Notes under the pieces: generated by a model
Told to the model about the DNA's origin: nothing
Database searches by the model: none
What the model saw: the letters and a program-made list of their open reading frames with translations, nothing else
Shown here: one piece after another, positions 27,942 through 40,413 of the stretch
Numbering within the stretch: position 1 is the stretch's first letter
Layout of the letters: each line of letters opens with the position of its first letter
DNA from: Xylanimicrobium pachnodae JCM 13526 = NBRC 107786
GTDB taxonomy: Bacteria; Actinomycetota; Actinomycetes; Actinomycetales; Cellulomonadaceae
NCBI GenBank assembly: GCA_001592145.1
Contig: BCWJ01000023.1
Span: 1-42,542 of the forward strand
Direction of reading: 5' to 3'
Length of the DNA stretch: 42,542 bases
Translations under genes and position numbers: made by a program

Positions 27942-29056
27942 GGGTGCTGGCCGCCATGTCGGGCGGCGTCGACTCCGCGGTCGCGGCGGCGCTCGCGGTC
28001 GAGGCAGGGCACGACGTCGTCGGCGTGCACATGGCGCTGAGCCGCAGCCGCAACCAGTTCCGCACGGGCTCGCGAGGCTGCTGCTCCATCGAGGACGCCT
28101 CGGACGCGCGCCGCGCGGCCGACGTGCTGGGCATCCCGTACTACGTGTGGGATCTCTCGGAGCGGTTCGAGGAGACCGTGGTGGCCGACTTCCTGGCCGA
28201 GTACGAGGCGGGCCGCACCCCCAACCCGTGCGTGCGCTGCAACGAGCACATCAAGTTCGAGACGCTGCTGGACAAGGCGACGGCGCTCGGGTTCGACGCC
28301 GTCGCGACGGGGCACTACGCGCGGATCACGGATCTGCCGGACGGCACCCGAGAGCTGCACCGTTCGCCCAACACGGAGAAGGACCAGTCGTACGTGCTGG
28401 CCGTCATGGGCCCGGAGCGGCTGGCGCGCTCGATCTTCCCGCTGGGGGACTTCACGTCCAAGGCTCAGGTGCGCGAGCAGGCGGCCGCGCGCGGCCTTGC
28501 CGTGTCCGCGAAACCCGACTCGTACGACATCTGCTTCGTCGCCGACGGCGACACGCGCGGGTTCCTGCGCGAGCGGCTCGGGTCCCGGCCGGGCGTCGTG
28601 GTGGACGCGGCCGGTGAGGTGGTCGGGGAGCACGACGGCGCCTACGCGTACACGGTGGGCCAGCGCAAGGGCCTGGGCCTGGGCCGCCCGGCCGCGGACG
28701 GCAGGCCGCGGTACGTGGTGGACGTGCGGACGGCCACGAACACGGTGGTGGTGGGCCCCGCCGAGCTCCTGACCGTCGACCGGATCGCGGCCACCAAGGC
28801 CACCTGGCTGATCCCCGCGGACGAGACCCGGATGCTCGACGACGTCGAGGCCCAGGTGCGCGCCCACGGGGCCCCGGTCCCTGCCCGCGTCCTCGCCGCC
28901 GACGACGGCACGGTCGAGGTCCAGCTCACCGGCACCCCGCTCCGCGGCGTTGCGGCCGGCCAGTCGCTCGTCGTCTACCGCGGCACCCGTGTGCTGGGCC
29001 AGGCCACGGTGTCCCGCGCCTGGCGGGCGGCGGCCCCCGCCGGTTCGCGGGCATGA
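27938..29056 (+). CDS. mnmA: tRNA-specific 2-thiouridylase MnmA
   Basis: A 372-residue cytoplasmic enzyme that adds sulfur to U34 in the wobble position of tRNAs for Lys, Glu and Gln. It has the PP-loop [11 protein letters not shown] at the N-terminus, the catalytic Cys98 in TPNPCVRCN, the second persulfide-bearing Cys199 in SYDICFVAD, and the central [12 protein letters not shown] motif. Sulfur probably comes from the overlapping upstream desulfurase. The length is usual. Just past the stop there is a near-copy of the last 14 bases of the gene. Confidence 0.96.
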   Translation: MRVLAAMSGGVDSAVAAALAVEAGHDVVGVHMALSRSRNQFRTGSRGCCSIEDASDARRAADVLGIPYYVWDLSERFEETVVADFLAEYEAGRTPNPCVRCNEHIKFETLLDKATALGFDAVATGHYARITDLPDGTRELHRSPNTEKDQSYVLAVMGPERLARSIFPLGDFTSKAQVREQAAARGLAVSAKPDSYDICFVADGDTRGFLRERLGSRPGVVVDAAGEVVGEHDGAYAYTVGQRKGLGLGRPAADGRPRYVVDVRTATNTVVVGPAELLTVDRIAATKATWLIPADETRMLDDVEAQVRAHGAPVPARVLAADDGTVEVQLTGTPLRGVAAGQSLVVYRGTRVLGQATVSRAWRAAAPAGSRA

Positions 29057-29071
29057 TGCCGGTTCGTGGGC
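29039..29071 (+). repeat. Short direct repeat over the mnmA stop
   Basis: GCCGGTTCGCGGGC (29039-29052) and GCCGGTTCGTGGGC (29058-29071) flank the mnmA stop codon; one mismatch in 14. The second copy also forms one arm (TTCGTGG) of an inverted repeat with CCACGAA at 29097-29103. Confidence 0.6.
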
Positions 29072-29126
29072 CCGGGTCCACGCACCGGCACCGATTCCAC
29101 GAACTGATCACCGGAGGTACCCGCAC

Positions 29127-30179
29127 ATGACCGCCGTCTCCGGCCACGGCGCCTGGCCCGGGCGCGAGAGCGACGAGCTCGACGCGCAGTTCACCGTGCT
29201 CGGCGACCTGTCCGAGCTGCCCACCGGGGTGGACGCCGTGCCGTTCCTCACCCAGCTCACGGACCGTGGCCCGGGGGCGGACGCCGTCGGCCGCACCGCA
29301 GTACTGCTTGCGGAGATGCCCGCCGAGCTGGGCCCGCACGGCTGGAAGCTCACGGACCATGCGGGGGCGGACGCGCGGCGGGCGCGTGCGTTCCTGCGCG
29401 AGGACCTCGGGGCGCTCGCCATCGCGGCGCACGGCCACACGGGTCCGATCGCGCTCGAGGTGCTGGGCCCGTGGACGCTGGCCGCGACGCTGTGGTCGGC
29501 CCGGGGCGACCGCGTCCTCGCCGACGACGGCGCCCGGCGGGAGCTGGCCGGCGCCCTCGCGGAGGGTGTCGCCGAGCATGTCGCCGCGGTGCGCGCGCAG
29601 GTGCCGGGGGTGGGCGAGGTCGTCGTGCAGGTCGCCGAGCCGCAGCTCGGGGCGGTGCATGCGGGGGTGCTGCCCACGTTCAGCGGCTACTCGCGGCTGC
29701 GTGCCGTGCCGGGGCCGGACATCGTCGAGGGGCTGCGCCCGGTGGTCGACGCCGTGCACGCCGCCGGGGCCACGGTCGTGGTGCACCTGGGGGAGACGTG
29801 GACGGGCGTCGCGCCCGTGGTGCTGGCCGGCGCTGATGCCGTCGGGCTCGATCTCGGGGCCCTGGGATCGCGCGCCGTGCCCGGGTGGGACGAGCGGGCC
29901 TGGGACCTGGTGGCACGCGCCACGGAGCGGGGCGTGCGCCTGTGGGCGGGCCTGCCGCCCGCGCAGGTCTCGCAGTGCGCCGGGCCCATGCTGGGCGAGC
30001 TGGTGCGGACCGTCGCGGAGCCGTGGCGCCGGATCGGCCTTCCGGTGGCGGGCCTGGACGCGGTGACGCTGCTGGCCTCGCCCCGACGCAGGCTCGGCGG
30101 CGCTGACGAGCACCGCGGTGAGCTGGCCAACCTGGGCCGCATCGCGGAAGCGCTCGCCGAGCGGGCGGCCGGAGCGTAG
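29127..30179 (+). CDS. MetE C-terminal/UROD-fold protein lacking metal ligands
   Basis: A 350-residue protein with the barrel of cobalamin-independent methionine synthase (MetE C-terminal domain), commonly named 'methionine synthase' in actinobacteria next to mnmA and ligA. Visible family features are GWKLTDHAGADARRARAF, LEVLGPWTLAATLW, VQVAEPQLGAVHAG and the helix SQCAGPMLGELVRTVAEP. The metal-binding His-x-Cys strand, which relatives show as VHCCA, reads VVVHLGETW here, and the place where relatives have TP-x-CGL reads AVTLLASPRRRLG. So both expected cysteines are missing and catalysis by the MetE mechanism is doubtful. GGAGG precedes the ATG at 29127. The 3' end is partly duplicated downstream. 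Confidence 0.8.
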   Translation: MTAVSGHGAWPGRESDELDAQFTVLGDLSELPTGVDAVPFLTQLTDRGPGADAVGRTAVLLAEMPAELGPHGWKLTDHAGADARRARAFLREDLGALAIAAHGHTGPIALEVLGPWTLAATLWSARGDRVLADDGARRELAGALAEGVAEHVAAVRAQVPGVGEVVVQVAEPQLGAVHAGVLPTFSGYSRLRAVPGPDIVEGLRPVVDAVHAAGATVVVHLGETWTGVAPVVLAGADAVGLDLGALGSRAVPGWDERAWDLVARATERGVRLWAGLPPAQVSQCAGPMLGELVRTVAEPWRRIGLPVAGLDAVTLLASPRRRLGGADEHRGELANLGRIAEALAERAAGA

Positions 30180-30279
30180 CGGAGGGTGGGGGTCGAGGGA
30201 CGAGGCGCGCGCCCGTAGCGGAGTGCAGGCCGTACGCGACCGACCGGTCCGAGCGGGCGGCCGGCGCGTAGCGGAGGGT
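30159..30279 (+). repeat. 29-bp direct repeat copying the gene's 3' end
   Basis: Copies at 30159-30187 and 30251-30279 differ at one base of 29. The first encodes the last residues ERAAGA and the TAG stop; the second repeats them in non-coding DNA and touches the stop codon of the convergent peptidase gene. The core CGTAGCGGAG occurs a third time at 30214-30223. Confidence 0.8.
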
Positions 30280-32426
30280 CAGTCCGCGAGTCGCCGGGTC
30301 AGGAACTCCCAGGCGAGTGCTGCCATGTGCGCGGCCTGCGCGTTGTTGGCGGCTCCGCCGTGCCCGCCTTCGACGTTCTCGTAGTAGGTGACGTCGGCGC
30401 CCACGTGTTCGAGCAGCGCGGCCATCTTGCGGGCGTGCCCGGGGTGCACGCGGTCGTCCCGCGTGGAGGTCAGCAGGAGCACGGGCGGGTACGACGTCGC
30501 GGCGTCCACCCGGTGGTACGGAGAGTATTCGCGCAGGTAGGCCCACTGTTCGGGGTCGTCGGGGTCGCCGTACTCGGCCATCCAGGACGCTCCGGCGAGC
30601 AGGTGTGAGTACCGCTTCATGTCCAGCAGCGGCACCTGGATGACGATCGCGCCGAACAGGTCGGGGTGGCGCACCAGCATGTTGCCGGCCAGGAGCCCGC
30701 CGTTCGACCCGCCCTGGGCGCCGAGCCGTGCCGGGGTGGTGATGCCGCGCGCGACGAGGTCGCGGGCGACGGCCGCGAAGTCCTCGTACGCCCGGTGCCG
30801 GTGCTCGCGGAGCGCGGCCTGGTGCCACGCGGGCCCGTACTCGCCGCCGCCGCGGATGTTCGCGACGGCGTAGACGCCGCCGCGGTCCAGCCAGGCGCGT
30901 CCCAGCCCACCGGAGTACGACGGCGTCAGCGAGATCTCGAACCCGCCGTACCCGTACAGCAGGGTGGGCGCGGGGGCGGCGTCGCCGTCGGGGTGCAGCA
31001 CCTCGGTGCGTCCGACGACGAAGTACGGCACTCGGGTGCCGTCGTCGGAGGCGGCGAAGTGCTGGTCGACGACGAGGCCTGCCGTGTCGAAGAACGCGGG
31101 GGCCGCCTTGAGCGCCTCCAGGTGCGCGTCGGGCGCGCCGATCGTGGTCAGCGAGAGCGTGGTGGGCTGGAGGTACCCGGTGGTCACCACCCACACGTCG
31201 TCGCTCTCGACGGGGTCGACGGCGCGGACGCCCACGGTGGCCACGGCGTCGACGGCGGGGAACGCGGAGCGCGCCCACCCGGTGCCGGTGCCATCCGGTG
31301 GCGTCAGCACGTGCAGGCGGTTGACGACGTCGTCGAGCACGTTGAGCACCAGGTGGTGCCGCGTCCACGTCGCACCCGCCAGCGAGGTGGTGGCGGTCGG
31401 CTCGAACAGGACGGTCAGGTCGCGCGTGCCGGCCAGGAAGTCGTCGAGGCGTGCGGCGAGCAGGGCGCCCGCGGGGTAGTCCCGGCCACCCACGGCCCAG
31501 TCGTCGCGCAGCTCGACGAGCAGCCATTCGCGGTGCAGTCCCACCTCGGCCGACTCGGGCACCTCGATGCGGCGCAGGGTCTGTGCCGGCGTTCCGACGT
31601 CGGCGACCAGGAACGTCTCGGAGCGGTAGAACGCGATGGAGCGGTGCACGAGGTCGCGCTCGAAGCCGGGGGTGCGGGACCGACGCCCCGAGATGTACAG
31701 GTCGTCCGTGCGGCCCTCGTAGACGACCGGGGCGGCGTCGAGCGGGGTGCCGCGGCGCCACAGGCGCACGGTGCGCGGGTAGCCCGATGTCGTCGTCGTG
31801 CCGGGGCCCAGGTCGGTGAACACGTACACCGTGTCCTCGTCGGCCCAGGCCAGGCCGCCCTTGGCCTCGGCGCGCTCGAAGCCGTCGGGGGCGGGGACGA
31901 ACCGTAGGTCGACGAGGTCGAACTCGCGGGTGACGTCGGCGTCGGAGCCGGCGACGGACAGGTCGACGAGGGCGCGCCGCCAGGGCTGCCCCGTGGCGAG
32001 CTGGGCGGGGGTGGGGCGTAGCAGGGACGCGCCGTGCCACACCCAGGCCGTCCCCTCCGCCTCCGCGAGGCTGTCGAGGTCGAGCACGGTCTCCCATCGG
32101 GGGGTGTCCGTGCGGTAGCTGTCGAGGGTGGTACGCCGCCAGACGCCGCGAGGGTGTGCGCCATCGCGCCAGAAGTTGTACAGGTGGTCGCCGATCCTGG
32201 AGACCTCGGGTATCCGGTCCTCGGAGTCGAGCACGTCGAGGATGGCTCGTTCCGTGGCCTCGAACCGGGTGCCGGATCCGAGGGTGCGGTGCGTGCGGGC
32301 GTTGCGTTCGCGGACCCAGGTGAGGGCTTCGGTGGCTTCGACGTCCTCGAGCCAGCCGAACGGGTCGTCACCACCATCGGTGGCCGGGGTCACGGGTACC
32401 GGGTCATGTTCGGCGTGCTGGCTCAT
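30279..32426 (-). CDS. Prolyl oligopeptidase family serine peptidase (S9A)
   Basis: A 715-residue peptidase that probably cuts after proline in short peptides. It has the N-terminal DPFGWLEDVEATEALTWV start, a beta-propeller (about 75-430) that limits access to the active site, and the alpha/beta hydrolase domain with the triad Ser574 (GGSNGGLLAG), Asp657/658 (TSTRDDRVHPGHA) and His689 (EGGHGGAAN). No signal peptide is seen, so it is likely cytoplasmic. The ATG at 32426 is preceded at 8 nt by TACAGT without Shine-Dalgarno, so it is likely leaderless. It is divergent from adhE. Confidence 0.94.
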   Translation of the reverse strand: MSQHAEHDPVPVTPATDGGDDPFGWLEDVEATEALTWVRERNARTHRTLGSGTRFEATERAILDVLDSEDRIPEVSRIGDHLYNFWRDGAHPRGVWRRTTLDSYRTDTPRWETVLDLDSLAEAEGTAWVWHGASLLRPTPAQLATGQPWRRALVDLSVAGSDADVTREFDLVDLRFVPAPDGFERAEAKGGLAWADEDTVYVFTDLGPGTTTTSGYPRTVRLWRRGTPLDAAPVVYEGRTDDLYISGRRSRTPGFERDLVHRSIAFYRSETFLVADVGTPAQTLRRIEVPESAEVGLHREWLLVELRDDWAVGGRDYPAGALLAARLDDFLAGTRDLTVLFEPTATTSLAGATWTRHHLVLNVLDDVVNRLHVLTPPDGTGTGWARSAFPAVDAVATVGVRAVDPVESDDVWVVTTGYLQPTTLSLTTIGAPDAHLEALKAAPAFFDTAGLVVDQHFAASDDGTRVPYFVVGRTEVLHPDGDAAPAPTLLYGYGGFEISLTPSYSGGLGRAWLDRGGVYAVANIRGGGEYGPAWHQAALREHRHRAYEDFAAVARDLVARGITTPARLGAQGGSNGGLLAGNMLVRHPDLFGAIVIQVPLLDMKRYSHLLAGASWMAEYGDPDDPEQWAYLREYSPYHRVDAATSYPPVLLLTSTRDDRVHPGHARKMAALLEHVGADVTYYENVEGGHGGAANNAQAAHMAALAWEFLTRRLAD

Positions 32427-32434
32427 GGTTCCGC

Positions 32435-32440
32435 ACTGTA
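32435..32440 (-). promoter_or_regulatory. -10 box for leaderless prolyl oligopeptidase gene
   Basis: TACAGT on the minus strand, 8 nt before the ATG at 32426. Confidence 0.5.
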
Positions 32441-32491
32441 TCGACGCCGTTCACGACGAGCCGGGGAGGCGCGCGCCACACGCCACCCGGT

Positions 32492-32506
32492 TGTGGTCAG
32501 ACCACA
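32492..32506. promoter_or_regulatory. Perfect 15-bp palindrome upstream of adhE
   Basis: TGTGGTC-A-GACCACA. The inner TGGTCAGACCA fits the general TNGTNNNACNA pattern of FadR-type GntR regulators (such as LldR and PdhR relatives). It directly abuts the Rex-type box, so two regulators may meet here. Confidence 0.5.
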
Positions 32507-32526
32507 CTTGTGAAAGTCTTCACAAG
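32507..32526. promoter_or_regulatory. Rex-type operator upstream of adhE
   Basis: CTTGTGAA-AGTC-TTCACAAG is a perfect 8-bp dyad with a 4-nt centre and equals the Rex consensus TTGTGAA-N4-TTCACAA. Rex represses fermentation and respiration genes until NADH builds up, and adhE is a classical target. The core TGTGA-N6-TCACA also fits a CRP/GlxR site, which I cannot exclude. It is 61 bp before the GTG of adhE, a normal place for repressor control. Confidence 0.75.
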
Positions 32527-32586
32527 ACGGAGACGACAAGAGGACGAGGGCCGGTCACGAGCCCCCACCCAGGAGGAGAAACACCC

Positions 32587-35307
32587 GTGAGCACTCCCAA
32601 GAAGCCGAAGCCTGCCGAGCAGGCCCCCGAGCAGGCCGTCGCCCACGACGCCGCCGCCGAGGTCAACGGCCTGGTGCAGCGAGGCCTCAAGGCTCTCGCG
32701 GCCTACGCCGACTTCACGCAGGAGCAGATCGACTACATCGTCAAGAAGGCGTCGATCGCCGCGTTGCACGCGCACGGCACCCTCGCCGCGCACGCCGTCG
32801 AGGAGACCGGCCGCGGCATCTTCGAGGACAAGGCCACCAAGAACATCTTCGCGTGCGAGCACGTCACGCACTCGATGGCCAAGATGAAGACCGTCGGCGT
32901 CATCGGCCGTGACGATCTTCGGGGCATCGTCGAGATCGCCGAGCCCGTGGGCGTCATCGCCGGCGTCACCCCGGTGACCAACCCGACGTCGACCGCGATC
33001 TTCAAGGCCCTCATGGCCATCAAGACGCGCAACCCGATCATCTTCGGCTTCCACCCGAGCGCCCAGCAGTGCTCGATCGCCGCCGCGAAGATCGTGCGCG
33101 ACGCCGCCATCGAGGCAGGAGCCCCCGCGGACTGCGTCCAGTGGATCGAGCACCCCTCGATCCAGGCGACCTCCGAGCTCATGAACCACCCGGGCGTCTC
33201 GCTCGTGCTCGCCACCGGCGGCAACGCGATGGTCCGCGCCGCGTACTCCACCGGCAAGCCCGCCCTCGGCGTGGGCGCCGGCAACGTCCCGGCCTACATC
33301 GCCAAGGACGCCAAGCTCGGCCGCGCCGTCAACGACATCGTCCTGTCCAAGGGCTTCGACAACGGCGTGGTGTGCGCCTCCGAGCAGGCTGCCATCATCG
33401 ACGCCGAGATCTACGACGAGGCGCTCGCGGAGTTCCGCCGCCTGCACGCCTACGTGGTCACCGCGGAGGAGAAGGCGAAGCTCGAGGAGTTCTTCTTCGG
33501 CGTCACCGCGATGTCCGAGAACTGCGCCGGGGCCAAGCTCAACGCGGCCGTCGTCGGCAAGTCGGCCGTCTGGCTGGCCGAGCAGGCCGGCTTCACCGTG
33601 CCCGCCGACACGTCGATCCTCCTCGCGGAGATCTCCGGCGTCGGCCCGCAGGAGCCGCTCTCGCGCGAGAAGCTCTCGCCGCTGCTGGCCGTGCTGCGCG
33701 CGAACAGCACCGAGGAGGGCATCCGCCTCTCCGAGCAGATGGTGGAGTTCGACGGTCTGGGCCACTCGGCCGCCATCCACACTCTCGACAAGGCGCTGTC
33801 CGAGGAGTTCGGCCGCCGCGTCAAGGCCGTGCGCATCCTGTGGAACCAGCCCTCGGCCCTCGGCGGCATCGGCGACATCTACAACGCGCTGATCCCGTCG
33901 CTCACCCTCGGCTGCGGCTCCTACGGTGCCAACTCGGTGTCGAACAACGTGTCGGCCGTCAACCTGATCAACGTCAAGCGCGTCGCGAGGCGGAACAACA
34001 ACATGCAGTGGTTCAAGGTCCCGCCCAAGACGTACTTCGAGCCGAACTCGATCCAGTACCTGGCCGACATGCGCGGCGTCGAGCGCGTCACCATCGTCAC
34101 CGACCGCGTCATGGCGTCGCCCGAGATCGGCATCGTCGACAAGGTGCTCGACGTGCTGCACCGCCGCGACAACAAGGTCGCCGTCCAGATCATCGACACC
34201 GTCGAGCCGGAGCCGAGCGTCGAGACCGTCGAGAAGGGCGCGCAGCTCATGCGCGACCACCGCCCCGACACGATCATCGCCATCGGCGGCGGATCGCCCA
34301 TGGACGCCTCGAAGGTCATGTGGCTCAAGTACGAGCACCCCGAGCTCGACTTCGCCGACCTGCGCGAGAAGTTCTTCGACGTGCGCAAGCGCGCCTTCCA
34401 GTACCCGACGCTCGGCAAGCTCGCCCAGCTCGTGTGCATCCCGACGTCGTCGGGTACGGGCGCCGAGGTCACGCCGTTCGCGGTCATCTCCGACCACAAG
34501 ACCGGCTACAAGTACCCGCTGGCCGACTACGCGCTGACCCCGTCGGTCGCGATCATCGACCCGGTGCTGACCGCGTCAATGCCTGCCAAGCTGGCCGTCG
34601 ACTCCGGCATGGACGCCCTGACGCACGCCACCGAGGCGTTCGTGAGCGTCTACGCCAACGACTTCACTGACGGCCTGGCGCTGCACGCCATCAAGCTCGT
34701 CTTCGAGAACATCGAGAAGTCGGCCCTGAACGGCGACACCGAGGCCCGTGAGCGGATGCACAACGCCGCGACGATCGCCGGCATGGCGTTCGGCAACGCG
34801 TTCCTGGGGATCGTGCACGCCATGTCGCACACGGTCGGCGCCACGCACGGACTGGTCCACGGCCGCACCAACGCCATGTTCCTGCCCTACGCGATCCGCT
34901 ACAACGGCCTGGTCCCGGGCAAGGTCACGGGCTGGCCCAAGGCGGAGAAGTACGTCGCCCCGGAGCGCTTCCAGGTGATCGCCAAGCACCTGGGCCTGCC
35001 GCACTCGACGCCGGAGGAGGCCGTGAACGCCTACGCCGACGCGTGCCGCGACCTGGCCACCCGCATCGGTGTCGAGCAGTCCTTCGCCGCGCAGGGCGTG
35101 TCCGAGCAGGAGTACATCGGCGGGCTCGACGCCCTGGCGATGCGCGCCTACGAGGACCAGTGCGCCCCGGCCAACCCGCGCCTGCCGATGCTCCAGGACA
35201 TGAAGGACATCATGGTGGCCGCCTTCTACGGCGTCACCCAGGCGGAGGTCGCCGCAAAGCGCACCGACGGTGTCGCATACCTCGACATGTTCTCGCCGAA
35301 GGGCTGA
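32587..35307 (+). CDS. adhE: Bifunctional acetaldehyde-CoA/alcohol dehydrogenase AdhE
   Basis: A 906-residue fusion. The N-terminal half (about 25-460) is a CoA-acylating aldehyde dehydrogenase with catalytic Cys263 in GFDNGVVCASEQA and LGVGAGNVPAYI. The C-terminal half (about 470-905) is an iron-dependent alcohol dehydrogenase with the NAD loop IAIGGGSPMDASK and metal site DALTHATEAF, GIVHAMSHTVGATHGLVHG. Together they reduce acetyl-CoA to ethanol with two NADH, restoring NAD+ when oxygen is short; AdhE forms helical filaments (spirosomes). The GTG start has AGGAGGAG 8 nt upstream. The leader carries a Rex-type box, and a 14-bp hairpin follows the stop. Codon use is highly biased, which suggests strong expression. 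Confidence 0.97.
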   Translation: MSTPKKPKPAEQAPEQAVAHDAAAEVNGLVQRGLKALAAYADFTQEQIDYIVKKASIAALHAHGTLAAHAVEETGRGIFEDKATKNIFACEHVTHSMAKMKTVGVIGRDDLRGIVEIAEPVGVIAGVTPVTNPTSTAIFKALMAIKTRNPIIFGFHPSAQQCSIAAAKIVRDAAIEAGAPADCVQWIEHPSIQATSELMNHPGVSLVLATGGNAMVRAAYSTGKPALGVGAGNVPAYIAKDAKLGRAVNDIVLSKGFDNGVVCASEQAAIIDAEIYDEALAEFRRLHAYVVTAEEKAKLEEFFFGVTAMSENCAGAKLNAAVVGKSAVWLAEQAGFTVPADTSILLAEISGVGPQEPLSREKLSPLLAVLRANSTEEGIRLSEQMVEFDGLGHSAAIHTLDKALSEEFGRRVKAVRILWNQPSALGGIGDIYNALIPSLTLGCGSYGANSVSNNVSAVNLINVKRVARRNNNMQWFKVPPKTYFEPNSIQYLADMRGVERVTIVTDRVMASPEIGIVDKVLDVLHRRDNKVAVQIIDTVEPEPSVETVEKGAQLMRDHRPDTIIAIGGGSPMDASKVMWLKYEHPELDFADLREKFFDVRKRAFQYPTLGKLAQLVCIPTSSGTGAEVTPFAVISDHKTGYKYPLADYALTPSVAIIDPVLTASMPAKLAVDSGMDALTHATEAFVSVYANDFTDGLALHAIKLVFENIEKSALNGDTEARERMHNAATIAGMAFGNAFLGIVHAMSHTVGATHGLVHGRTNAMFLPYAIRYNGLVPGKVTGWPKAEKYVAPERFQVIAKHLGLPHSTPEEAVNAYADACRDLATRIGVEQSFAAQGVSEQEYIGGLDALAMRAYEDQCAPANPRLPMLQDMKDIMVAAFYGVTQAEVAAKRTDGVAYLDMFSPKG

Positions 35308-35318
35308 GAGCACGTCGT

Positions 35319-35362
35319 CCACCTGGCGCCCCACCCACTCCTCCGGGCGGGGCGCCAGGTGG
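35319..35362 (+). terminator. adhE terminator hairpin
   Basis: A perfect 14-bp stem (CCACCTGGCGCCCC / GGGGCGCCAGGTGG) with a 16-nt loop, 12 nt past the adhE stop. No T-tract. Confidence 0.7.
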
Positions 35363-35500
35363 CACCCGGGCAGCAGCCCGGGTGCGCCCGCCCGGGGTCG
35401 TGGCCCCGCGGCGGGAGGGTGCCGGCGGGATCGTGGCCCCGCCCGCACCGCTCCGGCCGTCGGCCGGAGGACGCGTCCGGATCGTGGCCCGGACGCCGTC
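35363..35500 (+). ncRNA. Hairpin array with a conserved 8-nt loop (candidate structured RNA)
   Basis: Five hairpins follow the adhE terminator: 35363-35384 (CACCCGGG arms), 35393-35408, 35424-35443, 35451-35469 (CTCCGGCC arms, GTC loop) and 35473-35496. Those at 35393, 35424 and 35473 share the loop (G/A)TCGTGGC on different perfect stems: CGGG/CCCG, GGCGGG/CCCGCC and GCGTCCGG/CCGGACGC. A constant loop on changed but still paired stems is what a selected RNA fold looks like. The run ends at an intrinsic terminator. I see no promoter inside the gap, so this may be part of the adhE 3' UTR and not a separate gene. Confidence 0.5.
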
Positions 35501-35504
35501 GCCG

Positions 35505-35540
35505 AGGCCCGGCAGCGCTCAGCGCTGCCGGGCCTTTGTG
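35505..35540 (+). terminator. Strong intrinsic terminator
   Basis: A perfect 14-bp stem (AGGCCCGGCAGCGC / GCGCTGCCGGGCCT) with a TCA loop, followed by TTTGTG. This is the only terminator in the window with a partial T-tract, and it is oriented to stop plus-strand transcription coming through the hairpin array. Confidence 0.85.
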
Positions 35541-35588
35541 CATCCGCGCGGCTGTGGATAGCCCGCAGGTGAGCCGGTCCCGTTCGGA

Positions 35589-35594
35589 TAGCGT
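35589..35594 (+). promoter_or_regulatory. -10 box for the 740-residue lipoprotein gene
   Basis: TAGCGT about 41 nt before the ATG; the mRNA would have a leader with an ACGGAGA Shine-Dalgarno. It separates this gene from the hairpin array upstream. Confidence 0.4.
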
Positions 35595-35635
35595 GCCCGC
35601 GGCCGGGGCGCGTGCCCCCGGGGACGGAGAAGCAC

Positions 35636-40323
<4,688 letters not shown>

Positions 40324-40360
40324 GGTCGTGGGCTGACGGAGCCGCTCGCGCGGCACCATC

Positions 40361-40366
40361 TACGCT
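40361..40366 (+). promoter_or_regulatory. -10 box for the oxidoreductase gene
   Basis: TACGCT lies 8 nt before a GTG at 40375. The RNA would begin near 40375 and directly contain the hairpin that follows. Confidence 0.5.
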
Positions 40367-40376
40367 GCTGGCACGT

Positions 40377-40401
40377 GCGTCGTCGGCTCGGCCGACGACG
40401 C
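40377..40401 (+). other. Perfect hairpin at the 5' end of the oxidoreductase mRNA
   Basis: An 11-bp stem (GCGTCGTCGGC / GCCGACGACGC) with a TCG loop lies between the predicted transcription start and the GGAAGG ribosome binding site. It could protect the mRNA 5' end or affect initiation. It could also act as a late terminator for ligA, though there is no T-tract. Confidence 0.6.
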
Positions 40402-40413
40402 GGAAGGACCGGA

